This document shows positions 17,274-25,033 of a stretch of DNA of 61,974 bases, in pieces; positions within the stretch are counted from its first letter, which is position 1, and each line of letters opens with the position of its first letter. The stretch comes from Ligilactobacillus agilis DSM 20509. GTDB lineage: Bacteria; Bacillota; Bacilli; Lactobacillales; Lactobacillaceae. Where the stretch lies: contig NZ_AYYP01000070.1 in the NCBI RefSeq assembly GCF_001436215.1, positions 526 through 62,499 of the forward strand, read 5' to 3'. The position numbers were made by a program, and so were the translations under genes. Below the pieces are notes generated by a model that saw only the letters and a program-made list of their open reading frames with translations, had not been told where the DNA came from and made no database searches.

Positions 17274-19595
17274 CTATTGATTAGGGTTAGTGGTAGTCGT
17301 TGTTGTTGCAGCCGAACTAGTTGGGTTGCTTGGCTGACTAGGAGTTTGTGACTGGGAACTATTAGTATTAGCACTGGCGGCACTTGAGCTCGAAGATTCA
17401 GCTGTAGACTGACTAGAACTGGAGCTAGAACTAGAACTCAAAACAGATGAAGTAGTAGTAAGCGAGCTAATGCTTGAAGTATCCTGTGAGCTAGCAACTG
17501 AATTGCTGGAGTGAGTACTTGAGTTTGAATGCTTCTTTTGACTAGTATAAGGATCAGAAGTACCAGCTAAGTAGAGATACTTTTGGCCATCAAGCGTCTT
17601 GGTGTAAACATTAGATGGTCGTTTCCAGTTGGTATTAGATTTACCCTGCGAGATATTAGCAATTAGTGACTTGTAAAAGGCAATTGGAATTCTAGCTGTG
17701 GTAGTATCCAGGTAATTAGCGTCACGATAAGGATGATCATAACCCATCCAAATTGAAACAGAATAATGTTTCGTGTAGGCGTTAAACCAAGAATCCATGG
17801 TGGCATTATCAGGGAAATTAGTTTCGATATCATCTGGATAAGCATTGGTCCCAGTCTTACCGGCTTGGTAAAAACCAGGGATGTTAGCACGATAACCAGT
17901 CCCACTTGGGTTAGTAATAACCTGTTGGAGCATGTAGGTTATCATATAAGCGGTTGAGGCTTGCATAACTTGCTTGCCACTGCTTTCATAGGTCTTAGAC
18001 TCACCATCAGCAATCGTAACCTTATTGATATAACTAGGTTCATAATAAGTTCCGCCGTTGTCGAAGGCAGCGTAGGCAGCCGCATTTTGCAAAGTTGAAG
18101 ATGGCATCCCAATCCCATTAGAATATTCAACACTCTTGTAGTTAAAGCCAAGCTTGTTGACGAAATTACGGGCCCGGGTTAAACCAACGGTTGCTAGCGC
18201 GCGGATAGCCGGAATGTTACGGGACTGCATCAAGGCGTCTTGCATTGTCATAGTCCCCTTATAAGCCTTATCAAAGTCATGTAAGGCAATGGAGGTACCA
18301 GGATAATTATATTCGGTATCTTCTAGTTGGTGGTAAGTTGCCCAGCTAAGGTATTCAATGGCTGGACCAAAGTCCATAAGTGGCTTAGCAGTTGACCCGT
18401 TAGTTCTGGAAGTTTGTACCGCCCGGTTGAGACCATAGGTTACATCCCCGTTTTTGCGACCTCCAAGCATGGCTAATACCTTACCGTTGTTAGGATTAAT
18501 AATCGTGGCAGCAATTTGTACCTTATTGTCAGGGTAGTAGACATACTCGTTGGTATTGGCCATATCGTATAGGCGTTTTTGGATATCCATATTAAGGTTG
18601 GTGTAAACTTTGAGGCTGGAAGCATATGGATCATAACCCTTGTCGTAAAGGTCTTTGATTACTTGCTTAAGGTAAGCGTCCGACCACTTAGCCTGCTTAG
18701 TTTGACTTGAATTAGTATGAGCATCTTGTGAAACTAAGCCGTCAGTAACACTAACGGCTTTGGCTTGAGCCGCTTGGGCTGCGCTAATCTTCTTATTAGC
18801 GACCATGGCGTTTAGGACTTCATTTCGCCTTTGCGTAGCCAGTTGCACGTTAGAATAAGGGTTGTAGCTAGAAGGAGCGTTAGGAATTCCGGCGATTAAA
18901 GCGGTTTGAGCTAGTGACAGTTCAGACAAATGCTTGCCATAGTAGTATTCTGCAGCAGTCTGCATTCCGTAAATTCCATTACCCATAAAGACCTTGTTGA
19001 TGTAGAAAGTCAGAATCTGGTCTTTTGAGTATTGCTTATCCATCTTGATGGCCAGCCAAGCTTCCTGGGCTTTTCGTTTTAAGGTTTGGTCGGACTTTTT
19101 AGTAGAGAAATAAGCTAGTTTGATTAACTGTTGGTCAAGGGTACTCCCACCTTGGAGGCTACTTGAACCGGTAACGTCATTGACAGCGGCGGACATAATC
19201 CGGTAAGGGTCGACCCCATGGTGCTTATAGAAACGCTTATCTTCAATTGAAACAATGGCGTCTTTAAGTTGTTGGGGGACCTTTTGTTCCTTGATGGCTT
19301 GCCGTTTTTCTGTTCCAAGCGTCAGAATCTTATGGCCTTTAGCATCATAGATGGTAGTCGAACTATCGCTAGTTAATTTGCTAGTGGTGAGGGCTGGAGC
19401 GCTTTTAGCGTAGGCAAAGAAGAGTAAACTCCCCCCGATGAAACCAACGAAAATCAAGGCCACCAGGCTTAAGGCAACAGTAACAGCAATCTTTTTAAAG
19501 CTCCATTTTTTCTTAGGCTGTTGACTATGCTTTTGTTTATGGGCTGCCTGCTGTCTGCGAGCTACCCGTGAATATTGTTGATCTTGCTTAGTCAT
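17274..19595 (-). CDS. pbp1A: Class A penicillin-binding protein 1A
   Basis: A 773-residue bifunctional peptidoglycan synthase, anchored in the membrane and acting outside the cell. After a basic cytoplasmic tail comes one transmembrane helix (about 36-62). The glycosyltransferase 51 domain has the catalytic E118 in SIEDKRFYKHHGVD and the motif GGSTLDQQLIKL. The transpeptidase domain has S401-TAK, S458-RN and K580-TG. From about residue 690 the chain is a low-complexity serine/threonine tail ending in TTTTTTNPNQ, likely a wall-spanning linker. It lies 16 bases after recU, as in the recU-ponA operon of Bacillus. The gene could be called ponA. Confidence 0.95.
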   Translation of the reverse strand: MTKQDQQYSRVARRQQAAHKQKHSQQPKKKWSFKKIAVTVALSLVALIFVGFIGGSLLFFAYAKSAPALTTSKLTSDSSTTIYDAKGHKILTLGTEKRQAIKEQKVPQQLKDAIVSIEDKRFYKHHGVDPYRIMSAAVNDVTGSSSLQGGSTLDQQLIKLAYFSTKKSDQTLKRKAQEAWLAIKMDKQYSKDQILTFYINKVFMGNGIYGMQTAAEYYYGKHLSELSLAQTALIAGIPNAPSSYNPYSNVQLATQRRNEVLNAMVANKKISAAQAAQAKAVSVTDGLVSQDAHTNSSQTKQAKWSDAYLKQVIKDLYDKGYDPYASSLKVYTNLNMDIQKRLYDMANTNEYVYYPDNKVQIAATIINPNNGKVLAMLGGRKNGDVTYGLNRAVQTSRTNGSTAKPLMDFGPAIEYLSWATYHQLEDTEYNYPGTSIALHDFDKAYKGTMTMQDALMQSRNIPAIRALATVGLTRARNFVNKLGFNYKSVEYSNGIGMPSSTLQNAAAYAAFDNGGTYYEPSYINKVTIADGESKTYESSGKQVMQASTAYMITYMLQQVITNPSGTGYRANIPGFYQAGKTGTNAYPDDIETNFPDNATMDSWFNAYTKHYSVSIWMGYDHPYRDANYLDTTTARIPIAFYKSLIANISQGKSNTNWKRPSNVYTKTLDGQKYLYLAGTSDPYTSQKKHSNSSTHSSNSVASSQDTSSISSLTTTSSVLSSSSSSSSSQSTAESSSSSAASANTNSSQSQTPSQPSNPTSSAATTTTTTNPNQ

Positions 19596-19611
19596 TTTTA
19601 GACTCCTTTAG

Positions 19612-20229
19612 TTAAAGAATTTGTTCTAGTAACTTATCTACATAGGTTAGGTAAGGAATTTTAGGTTGAAGCTGGTAAGTTATATGGGCACATTGTTTCT
19701 TGATAATCTCATAGGGAATCGATTTGCGCCCATTATTGGCTTGTTGATTATCCCAGTACTGAAAAAGTAGGGAGGCCGGCATTAAGAAGACCTCTTTTAG
19801 ACTGGTAAAGCGTAAAATGGTAAAGCAGATACCACCTTGTTTTTGACAGGCTTTCATATGCTCAATCTGATGGGCGTGAAAGTTTGCTAGGGGAAAAGCC
19901 GTTAAATTCTTAGTTTCCTTAGCTTCAAAATCAAGGTAATGGCCTTTGTAAACCCCATTATAGTCAGTTGTTGAAGGCTGTTTAAAGTAAGCTTCTTTGA
20001 TTACGGCAGCACTTCTTTTAGGGTAGTCAACGTTAACAATTTGAATTGGAATTGGTTTTTTATGAATAACTGCAATTCCCTGCTTGAGATAGTATTGGTT
20101 ACTTTCATTGATTTCCTCTTCCAAGGTCATTCCCCGATTACCATATAAAGTGGCAGTGGGATAGGGGCTTTTTTTAAGGGACAGCTGCTTGGTGCGATAG
20201 GGTTGTCCGTTAGGATAATGCATGACCAT
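19612..20229 (-). CDS. recU: Holliday junction resolvase RecU
   Basis: A 205-residue nuclease that cuts Holliday junctions during recombination and chromosome segregation in Firmicutes. Signatures are YGNRGMTLEEEINESNQYY, IPIQIVNVDYPKR and the active-site block STTDYNGVYKGHYLDFEAKET (D, E and K of a PD-(D/E)xK fold), then FHAHQIEHM. Two ATG codons (20229 and 20223) are possible; GGAGGG lies six bases before the first. It leads the recU-pbp1A operon. Confidence 0.95.
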   Translation of the reverse strand: MVMHYPNGQPYRTKQLSLKKSPYPTATLYGNRGMTLEEEINESNQYYLKQGIAVIHKKPIPIQIVNVDYPKRSAAVIKEAYFKQPSTTDYNGVYKGHYLDFEAKETKNLTAFPLANFHAHQIEHMKACQKQGGICFTILRFTSLKEVFLMPASLLFQYWDNQQANNGRKSIPYEIIKKQCAHITYQLQPKIPYLTYVDKLLEQIL

Positions 20230-20252
20230 CTAATCCCTCCTTTGTTCAACCC

Positions 20253-20281
20253 ATTATACCAACTAAGTGTGTAGTTGGTAA
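20253..20281 (-). promoter_or_regulatory. Promoter of recU-pbp1A with an inverted repeat between -35 and -10
   Basis: On the minus strand TTACCA (20281-20276) and TATAAT (20258-20253) are 17 bp apart. A 7-bp inverted repeat, ACCAACT (20258-20264) and AGTTGGT (20273-20279), fills the space between them and could be an operator. No matching regulator is evident. Confidence 0.65.
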
Positions 20282-20352
20282 AGCAAGCAAGTTAGAAATC
20301 TTACTTTTAAATTCCGTAAGTAAAAGATTATAATGGAATCGAGGTGATGCTA

Positions 20353-20898
20353 ATGCGGCTATGGCTTTCAGGCTATCGTAGTTATGAATTGGGGATTTTT
20401 AATGAACAGGATTTAAAGGTAAAGGTCATTAAAGCGGCCTTAAAGGAACGACTGGTAGCTAAGTTAGATCAAGGTTTAGAGTGGGTAATAACTGGGCCTA
20501 ACTTGGGTGTGGAGCAATGGGGCTTGGAAGTAGTCTTGGAATTAAAAAAAGCTTACCCTGACTTGAAGTTAGCCTTACTTGAACCGTACGCAGATTTTTC
20601 TAGTCGCTGGCAAGAGGCCAAGCAAGTGAAGCTAGCGCAGTTGCGAAGCGAGGCTGATTTTTTTGGCTTAGTGAGTAAGAAGCCCTATCAAGGAATAAGA
20701 CAGTTACAAAATTACCAAAACTTTTGTTTAAATCACAGTGATCAGGCCTTATTTGTTTATGATGAATTATACCCGGGTAAATTAAAGTTTGCTTACCAAG
20801 CTAGCAAGAAAAAGGCTAACTATCCTTGTGAATTGGTGACGATGGATGAGTTACAGACCTTTGCAGCTGATTATCAAGAAAATTACGGAAGTTGGTAA
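20353..20898 (+). CDS. ypsA: YpsA-like SLOG-fold protein (DUF1273)
   Basis: A 181-residue cytosolic protein of the YpsA/DUF1273 family, a SLOG (Rossmann-like nucleotide or NAD-binding) fold connected with cell division control in Firmicutes. Matching segments are LWLSGYRSYELGIF at the start, WVITGPNLGVEQWGLEVVLELK in the middle and LFVYDELYPGKLKFAYQAS near the end. I choose ATG 20353 because GAGGTG lies six bases before it. Earlier in-frame GTG and ATG codons fall on that site. It is divergent from recU and precedes gpsB, the same order as ypsA-ypsB in Bacillus. Biochemical role is not settled. Confidence 0.9.
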   Translation: MRLWLSGYRSYELGIFNEQDLKVKVIKAALKERLVAKLDQGLEWVITGPNLGVEQWGLEVVLELKKAYPDLKLALLEPYADFSSRWQEAKQVKLAQLRSEADFFGLVSKKPYQGIRQLQNYQNFCLNHSDQALFVYDELYPGKLKFAYQASKKKANYPCELVTMDELQTFAADYQENYGSW

Positions 20899-20905
20899 AA
20901 ATCCT

Positions 20906-20933
20906 TTGCAAGTTGTAATATTTTTGTTATAAT
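20906..20933 (+). promoter_or_regulatory. Promoter of gpsB
   Basis: TTGCAA (20906-20911) and TATAAT (20928-20933) are 16 bp apart, starting just after the ypsA stop codon and about 48 bp before the gpsB start. Confidence 0.75.
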
Positions 20934-20980
20934 TAAAAACGTTATGAGTTAAGTTCCTATTATGGAGATGAGGTGCATTG

Positions 20981-21322
20981 ATGGAAAATGTAAATCTTAC
21001 ACCCAAGGACATCGTAAATAAAAATTTCAAACCTAAAATGCGGGGCTATGACCCTACAGAAGTTGATGAATTCCTAGATATGGTTATTCAAGATTATGAA
21101 AACTTCAACAAGGAAACGCAACGGCTTCAGGTTGAAAATGACCGCTTGGTGGCCAAAGTAGATGAACTTACTAAGCAACTAGCAGTTGGTAATTCTGGTA
21201 AGACGGCGCAACCTACTAGTTCTACAACGAACATGGATATCTTAAAGCGTTTGTCTAACCTAGAAAGACATGTTTTCGGTGCACAGCTTAACGGTGATAA
21301 TAACCAAACTAATCGGTTTTAA
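20981..21322 (+). CDS. gpsB: Cell division regulator GpsB
   Basis: A 113-residue DivIVA-like protein that links septal and side-wall peptidoglycan synthesis and moves penicillin-binding proteins to the division site. The N-terminal membrane- and PBP-binding domain is clear ([33 protein letters not shown]), followed by a coiled coil ([20 protein letters not shown]), a serine/threonine-rich linker and the C-terminal trimerisation helix [18 protein letters not shown] 20981 is three bases inside a longer TTG reading. It lies between ypsA and the RNase P RNA gene, and PBP1A, a known partner in Bacillus, is encoded nearby. Confidence 0.95.
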   Translation: MENVNLTPKDIVNKNFKPKMRGYDPTEVDEFLDMVIQDYENFNKETQRLQVENDRLVAKVDELTKQLAVGNSGKTAQPTSSTTNMDILKRLSNLERHVFGAQLNGDNNQTNRF

Positions 21323-21337
21323 TATAGTTAAATAAAA

Positions 21338-21714
21338 ATGTAGATTTCGGGTAATCGCGGTCTACCTTGAGTAGGCTGAGGAAAGTCCAGGCTTGCACAG
21401 GCTGAGATGCCTGTAGTGATCGTACTTACTGAAAAAATAAGGTAAGGCACCAATTGGTGACGGCGGATAAAAGAGCTAAGGGAAACTATGCTTGAGTAGT
21501 CCTGAAAAGTGCCACAGTGACGAAGTAATGTTGGAAACGGCATTAGTGGAACGCGGTAAACCCTGCGAGCAGGTAACCCAAACTTTGGTAGGGGCGCTTC
21601 ATGACGGAAATGAACAAATCATGGGGGCGAGTGAAAACTCGGAGATAGATGATTACCACCGAGATCGGTACCTGACCGGTCGACGTACGGAACTTGGCTT
21701 ATAGAGATCTACAT
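21338..21714 (+). ncRNA. rnpB: RNase P RNA (type B)
   Basis: About 377 nt with the universal RNase P signature GAGGAAAGTCC near the 5' end (21378 onward) and the conserved 3' region around GGTAAACCCTGC and GAAACT-type elements. The ends pair as P1: ATGTAGATTTC with GAGATCTACAT, with one G-U, which sets the boundaries. The ribozyme removes 5' leaders from tRNA precursors. Position between gpsB and ypsC matches Bacillus. Only 15 bp separate it from gpsB, so it is either read through from gpsB or uses a promoter inside its end (TATAGT at 21323-21328 is a possible -10). Confidence 0.95.
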
Positions 21715-21722
21715 ACAGGATT

Positions 21723-21762
21723 AATAGAGACTGGGAATTTTTTCCTGGTCTCTATTTTTTTG
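21723..21762 (+). terminator. Terminator after rnpB
   Basis: AATAGAGAC and GGTCTCTATT pair, with an inner GGGAA/TTTCC stem, followed by a run of T. Confidence 0.93.
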
Positions 21763-21798
21763 GCAGTAAAGGGCATTCAATAGAAAAGAGGAAAATTT

Positions 21799-22935
21799 AT
21801 GAAGAAATATAATTTAATTGCCACGGCGGCAGCAGGAATTGAAGCAATTGTTGGAAACGAACTGAGACACTTAGGCTATGAGGTCCAGGTGGAAAATGGA
21901 CGCGTGCGTTTTCAAGGAACCATTGAAGATGTATTAGAAACTAACTTGTGGCTTAGAACTGCTGACCGGGTAAAAATTGTTGTTGGCGAATTTTACGCGC
22001 GTTCATTTGAAGAATTATTTGAACAGACTAAGGCATTGCCTTGGGATGAGTTTTTACCATTGGATGCTAATTTTCCAGTAGCGGGTAAATCTCAAAAATC
22101 TACCTTACACAATGTTCCTAGCGTGCAGGCAATTGTCAAAAAGGCGATTGTCACCAAGTTAAGCCAGGTTTATCACCGGACAACGCGCTTACCGGAAACG
22201 GGAGCAGTCTATCCGCTAGAAGTCGCAATTAATAAGGATAAGGTGTTGTTAACTTTAGATACCAGTGGTTCGAGTCTATTTAAACGTGGTTACCGGGTAG
22301 CTAAGGGGGGAGCGCCACTTAAAGAAAATATGGCGGCGGCCTTGGTTTTACTAGCCCATTGGTATCCTGAAAAGCCATTTGTTGATCCTGTGTGTGGTTC
22401 TGGGACGCTACCGATTGAGGCGGCCTTAATTGGGCACAACATTGCGCCAGGCTTTAACCGGGATTTTGCTTGTGAAAGTTTTGCTTGGGTAGACCCCAAG
22501 CTGGCTCAAATGGTAAGGGATAAGGCGGATAGTCAGGCTAACTATGACATTGAGTTAGATATTTGGGGTTATGATATTGATGGTAAGATGATAGAAATTG
22601 CTAAGCAAAATGCCCTAGAAGCAGGGTTAGCTGCTAGTGTAAACTTCAAACAGATGGCTTTAAAGGACTTTAAGACGACTAAGGAATACGGGGTGATTGT
22701 AGCTAACCCACCATATGGGGAACGCTTAAGTGATCAAGCCTCGGTCCGGCAATTATATAAGCAAATGGGGCAAGTTTACCAACCATTAACTACTTGGAGT
22801 AAATATATCTTAACTAGTGATTTGGAATTTGAAACTTACTATGGACAAAAAGCAAGTAAACGGCGTAAACTATACAACGGTTCACTTAGAACTGATTTAT
22901 TCCAATACTGGGGTAAGAGAAAGCCTAGAAATTAG
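21799..22935 (+). CDS. ypsC: THUMP-domain RNA/DNA N-methyltransferase (YpsC; RlmL N-terminal type)
   Basis: A 378-residue SAM-dependent methyltransferase. The N-terminal ferredoxin-like and THUMP part (about 1-160; GIEAIVGNELRHLGYEVQVENGRVRF) binds RNA. The catalytic part has the SAM motif PFVDPVCGSGTLPIEAALIGH and the amino-methylating motif IVANPPYGERL. This is the family of Bacillus YpsC and the N-terminal half of E. coli RlmL, which makes m2G2445 in 23S rRNA; that substrate is inferred here. Start ATG 21799 follows AGAGGAAAA. It has its own short terminator overlapping the stop codon. Confidence 0.92.
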   Translation: MKKYNLIATAAAGIEAIVGNELRHLGYEVQVENGRVRFQGTIEDVLETNLWLRTADRVKIVVGEFYARSFEELFEQTKALPWDEFLPLDANFPVAGKSQKSTLHNVPSVQAIVKKAIVTKLSQVYHRTTRLPETGAVYPLEVAINKDKVLLTLDTSGSSLFKRGYRVAKGGAPLKENMAAALVLLAHWYPEKPFVDPVCGSGTLPIEAALIGHNIAPGFNRDFACESFAWVDPKLAQMVRDKADSQANYDIELDIWGYDIDGKMIEIAKQNALEAGLAASVNFKQMALKDFKTTKEYGVIVANPPYGERLSDQASVRQLYKQMGQVYQPLTTWSKYILTSDLEFETYYGQKASKRRKLYNGSLRTDLFQYWGKRKPRN

Positions 22936-22942
22936 GCTTTTC
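22919..22942 (+). terminator. Terminator overlapping the ypsC stop codon
   Basis: AAAGCCTA pairs with TAGGCTTT over a five-base loop, followed by TTCC. The stem includes the TAG stop of ypsC. The T run is short, so read-through into the permease gene is possible. Confidence 0.6.
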
Positions 22943-22971
22943 CAAATAGTTAAGAAAGAGAGTTGTTGATT

Positions 22972-24424
22972 GTGAATGAGTTAGGACAAAGGCAACACTA
23001 TATCTCTTGGCCCGTAATTGCCATGGTAGGGTTTGTGACAATTATTGGTTTCGATGATATTTTGTATCCCTTGCAAAACCAAGGGTTATCAGTTGTTTTC
23101 TCCTGGATTTTTATGGTGTTCTTCTTTGTTATCCCTTATGAAATGACGGTTGCTCACCTTGGTTCGACTTTTAACGGACACCAAGAAGGGGGGCTGGCTT
23201 CGTGGGTTAGAAGAAGTACCCATAGTGATGCTTTAGGTTATTGGACCGCCTGGATGTATTGGGCGGCTTGCCTACCTTACATTGTCGACGTGGCTAATTC
23301 AACGATTGTGTCGTATAGTTGGTTGATTTTAGGCAATAATCACCTTGATCAGTATATGTCTAGTTTTTGGTTTGGGGTTTGGACCTTCGTAATTATTCTA
23401 GCCTTTATTTTATTGGAGAATTTTTATAAAAAGTCACTAGAGCTAATGGCAACCATTGGTGGGGTGGCAATGTTTTTAATGACCGTCTTATTCGTGGTCA
23501 TGACCGCTTGGACTTTATTAACTGGGGGAAAGATTGCTACCCATCCTTTTAACTTAGAGGCGTTTATCCCTAAGTTTTCGACCTCGTATTTTGCTACCAC
23601 GGGACTATTGATGTTTGCGGTTTGTGGGGCTGAGTTAGTTGCTCCTTACTTGACCAAAATGAGAAATCCCAACCGTGATTTTCGCAAGGCAATGTGGTTG
23701 ATTGCACTGATGACGGCATTTTTAACCGTCTTTGGAACTTTTTCGTTAGCAATCTTTTTTAATGCCAATGATTTACCACATGACTTAAAGATGAACGGGT
23801 CTTATTATGCCTTCCAGCTTCTAGGACAGCAAATGGGCTTAGGCAAAGGCTTGATGTACCTATTTGCCCTAGTACAAGCAATCTACATGATGGCTCAGTT
23901 GGCAATTTTTCTAGATTCAACTAGTTGGGTTTTTGCAGCGGATACGGCTGCTAAGTTTATGCCTAAATGGATGAGGAAGCGTAATCGTAATGGGCGACCT
24001 ATCCATTCTTATGTATTAACTACGGGGTTAAGTTTATTCCTACTTATTAATGAGTGGGACCCTACCGGATATTAACGCTGTATTCAACTGGTTATTAAAT
24101 TTAAATGGAATTGTGTTTCCTTTCAAGAATTGTTGGTTGTTTTTAGCTTTTATAGCGGTTAGATACCAACAAGATCGCTTTACGTCCGAATTCGTCTATA
24201 TCAAAAATCGGATGGGGGCATTAGCGATGGGAAGCTGGTGTTTTCTGTTCTCCCTAGTCTGTGCCGTGATGGGCTTCTTGCCCCAAGATGTTACCTTTGG
24301 GACTAAGGCCTGGGATCATCAGTTATTGATGAACTTCTTATCTGTCGCAGTTTTATTTGGTGCCGGCATGATTATGCCCCTCTTAGCGCGCTTGGAAAAG
24401 CGTAAAGCGAGTGTCCAGGAGTAA
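22972..24424 (+). pseudogene. APC-family amino-acid permease, frameshifted
   Basis: Two reading frames together encode one membrane transporter of about 484 residues with some twelve hydrophobic helices. It belongs to the amino acid-polyamine-organocation superfamily and begins MNELGQRQHYISWPVIAMVGF; the exact substrate is not visible. The first frame runs into a stop at 24073-24075 shortly after LLINEW, and the second carries on in the adjacent frame with LPDINAVFNWLLNLNGIVFPF. Removing one G from the GGG at 24056-24058 would join them as INEWTLPDINAVF. So there is a one-base insertion in a G run, real or a sequencing error. GTG 22972 is the best start, nine bases after AAAGAGAG. Confidence 0.85.
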
Positions 24425-24445
24425 GATATACAAATTTCAGCAATA

Positions 24446-24499
24446 AATACCTTTCAAGTGTATAGATGCAATCATCCTATACTTGGGAGGTATTTTTTA
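24446..24499 (+). terminator. Strong terminator after the permease gene
   Basis: AATACCT, AAGT and TATAG on the left pair with CTATA, ACTT and AGGTATT on the right around a CAAT loop, followed by TTTTTT. Confidence 0.93.
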
Positions 24500-24509
24500 T
24501 GAGGTTATG

Positions 24510-24798
24510 CTAAAAATTAGCTAGTAAAAAGACAAACTTTTGCCAATTAATGCGACCGTCATTCAAAAAATTACGAATAGTTCTAGTAGTGAAAGCGGGA
24601 GCTTCTTTAGCACGATACAAAGATTGACGTGCAAAGATAGCAGTAAGCAACCACTTGATAAACTCTGTCGGGTTAATTGGAGTACGTCGTTTGAAATTAA
24701 CCTGGCGAATAATTTTACCTATACCAAATTTGCTTGAAAAATGTAGCGATTGAAAAAAATGATTCGTTATTTTCTTGAGAATAATTTATACTGGACAT
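24510..24798 (-). pseudogene. IS4-type transposase remnant, N-terminal part, frameshifted
   Basis: Read on the minus strand, an ATG at 24798 opens MSSINYSQENNESFFSIATF, then the frame shifts near 24745 (one extra base after TTCAAG) and continues as KFGIGKIIRQVNFKRRTPIN and TEFIKWLLTAIFARQSLYRA, ending in INWQKFVFLLAN before a stop at 24510. I recognise this as the start of an IS4-family transposase common in lactobacilli. The DDE catalytic part is wholly missing. So this is a short relic of an insertion sequence at the left edge of the metal-ATPase island. The recognition rests on memory of the family, not a search. Confidence 0.75.
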
Positions 24799-24799
24799 A

Positions 24800-24864
24800 G
24801 CGTAAGGACCCCTTTGTTTTTTATTTGTGCATTTAAATTATAACGCAGGTGTCCTTGCGTTTTT
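24800..24864. repeat. Inverted repeat and terminator-like structure beside the transposase relic
   Basis: GCGTAAGGACCCCT (24800-24813) and AGGTGTCCTTGCG (24847-24859) pair with two interruptions, followed by TTTTT on the plus strand. It lies immediately upstream of the transposase ATG. It may block outside transcription into the element or be part of its end. Confidence 0.6.
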
Positions 24865-24879
24865 CTATTTTTTGGCAAA

Positions 24880-24920
24880 AAAGCATGAAATAGCGGGAAG
24901 TATCCACTATTTCATGCTTT
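24880..24920. repeat. 14-bp perfect inverted repeat
   Basis: AAAGCATGAAATAG (24880-24893) and CTATTTCATGCTTT (24907-24920) are perfect complements over a 13-base loop. Read on the minus strand the stem is followed by six T, so it is a good terminator in that direction, although no intact minus-strand gene ends there. It could be the end of a lost gene next to the island. Confidence 0.7.
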
Positions 24921-24966
24921 CAAGTTTCAGTTTGAAACAAGCTAGACATTCTAGTATTTTTAAAAC

Positions 24967-25008
24967 TTGATATAAATCAATTATTATATTTCTATGCTCG
25001 GTTATACT
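24967..25008 (+). promoter_or_regulatory. FNR-type box and class II promoter of the metal ATPase gene
   Basis: The palindrome TTGATATAAATCAA (24967-24980) is a perfect TTGAT-N4-ATCAA site of the Crp/Fnr family. Its centre is about 41.5 bp before the start point predicted from the -10 hexamer TATACT (25003-25008), the classical class II activation position. A TATAAT further on (25012-25017) is an alternative -10. The AAAGGAGG ribosome-binding site follows. The identical arrangement recurs at 26897-26938. Confidence 0.8.
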
Positions 25009-25033
25009 GGATATAATAAAGGAGGTAGAAATC

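Noticed and set aside
21492-21704. Open frames on both strands within the RNase P RNA.
   Set aside because: They lie in conserved ribozyme sequence and have no coding character.
24050-24075. Programmed frameshifting in the permease gene.
   Set aside because: There is no slippery heptamer or downstream pseudoknot, and the family is normally encoded in one frame.
24540-24737. A 65-codon plus-strand frame in the gap before the ATPase gene.
   Set aside because: It is the antisense of the IS4-type transposase relic, which gives a clearly better protein on the minus strand.
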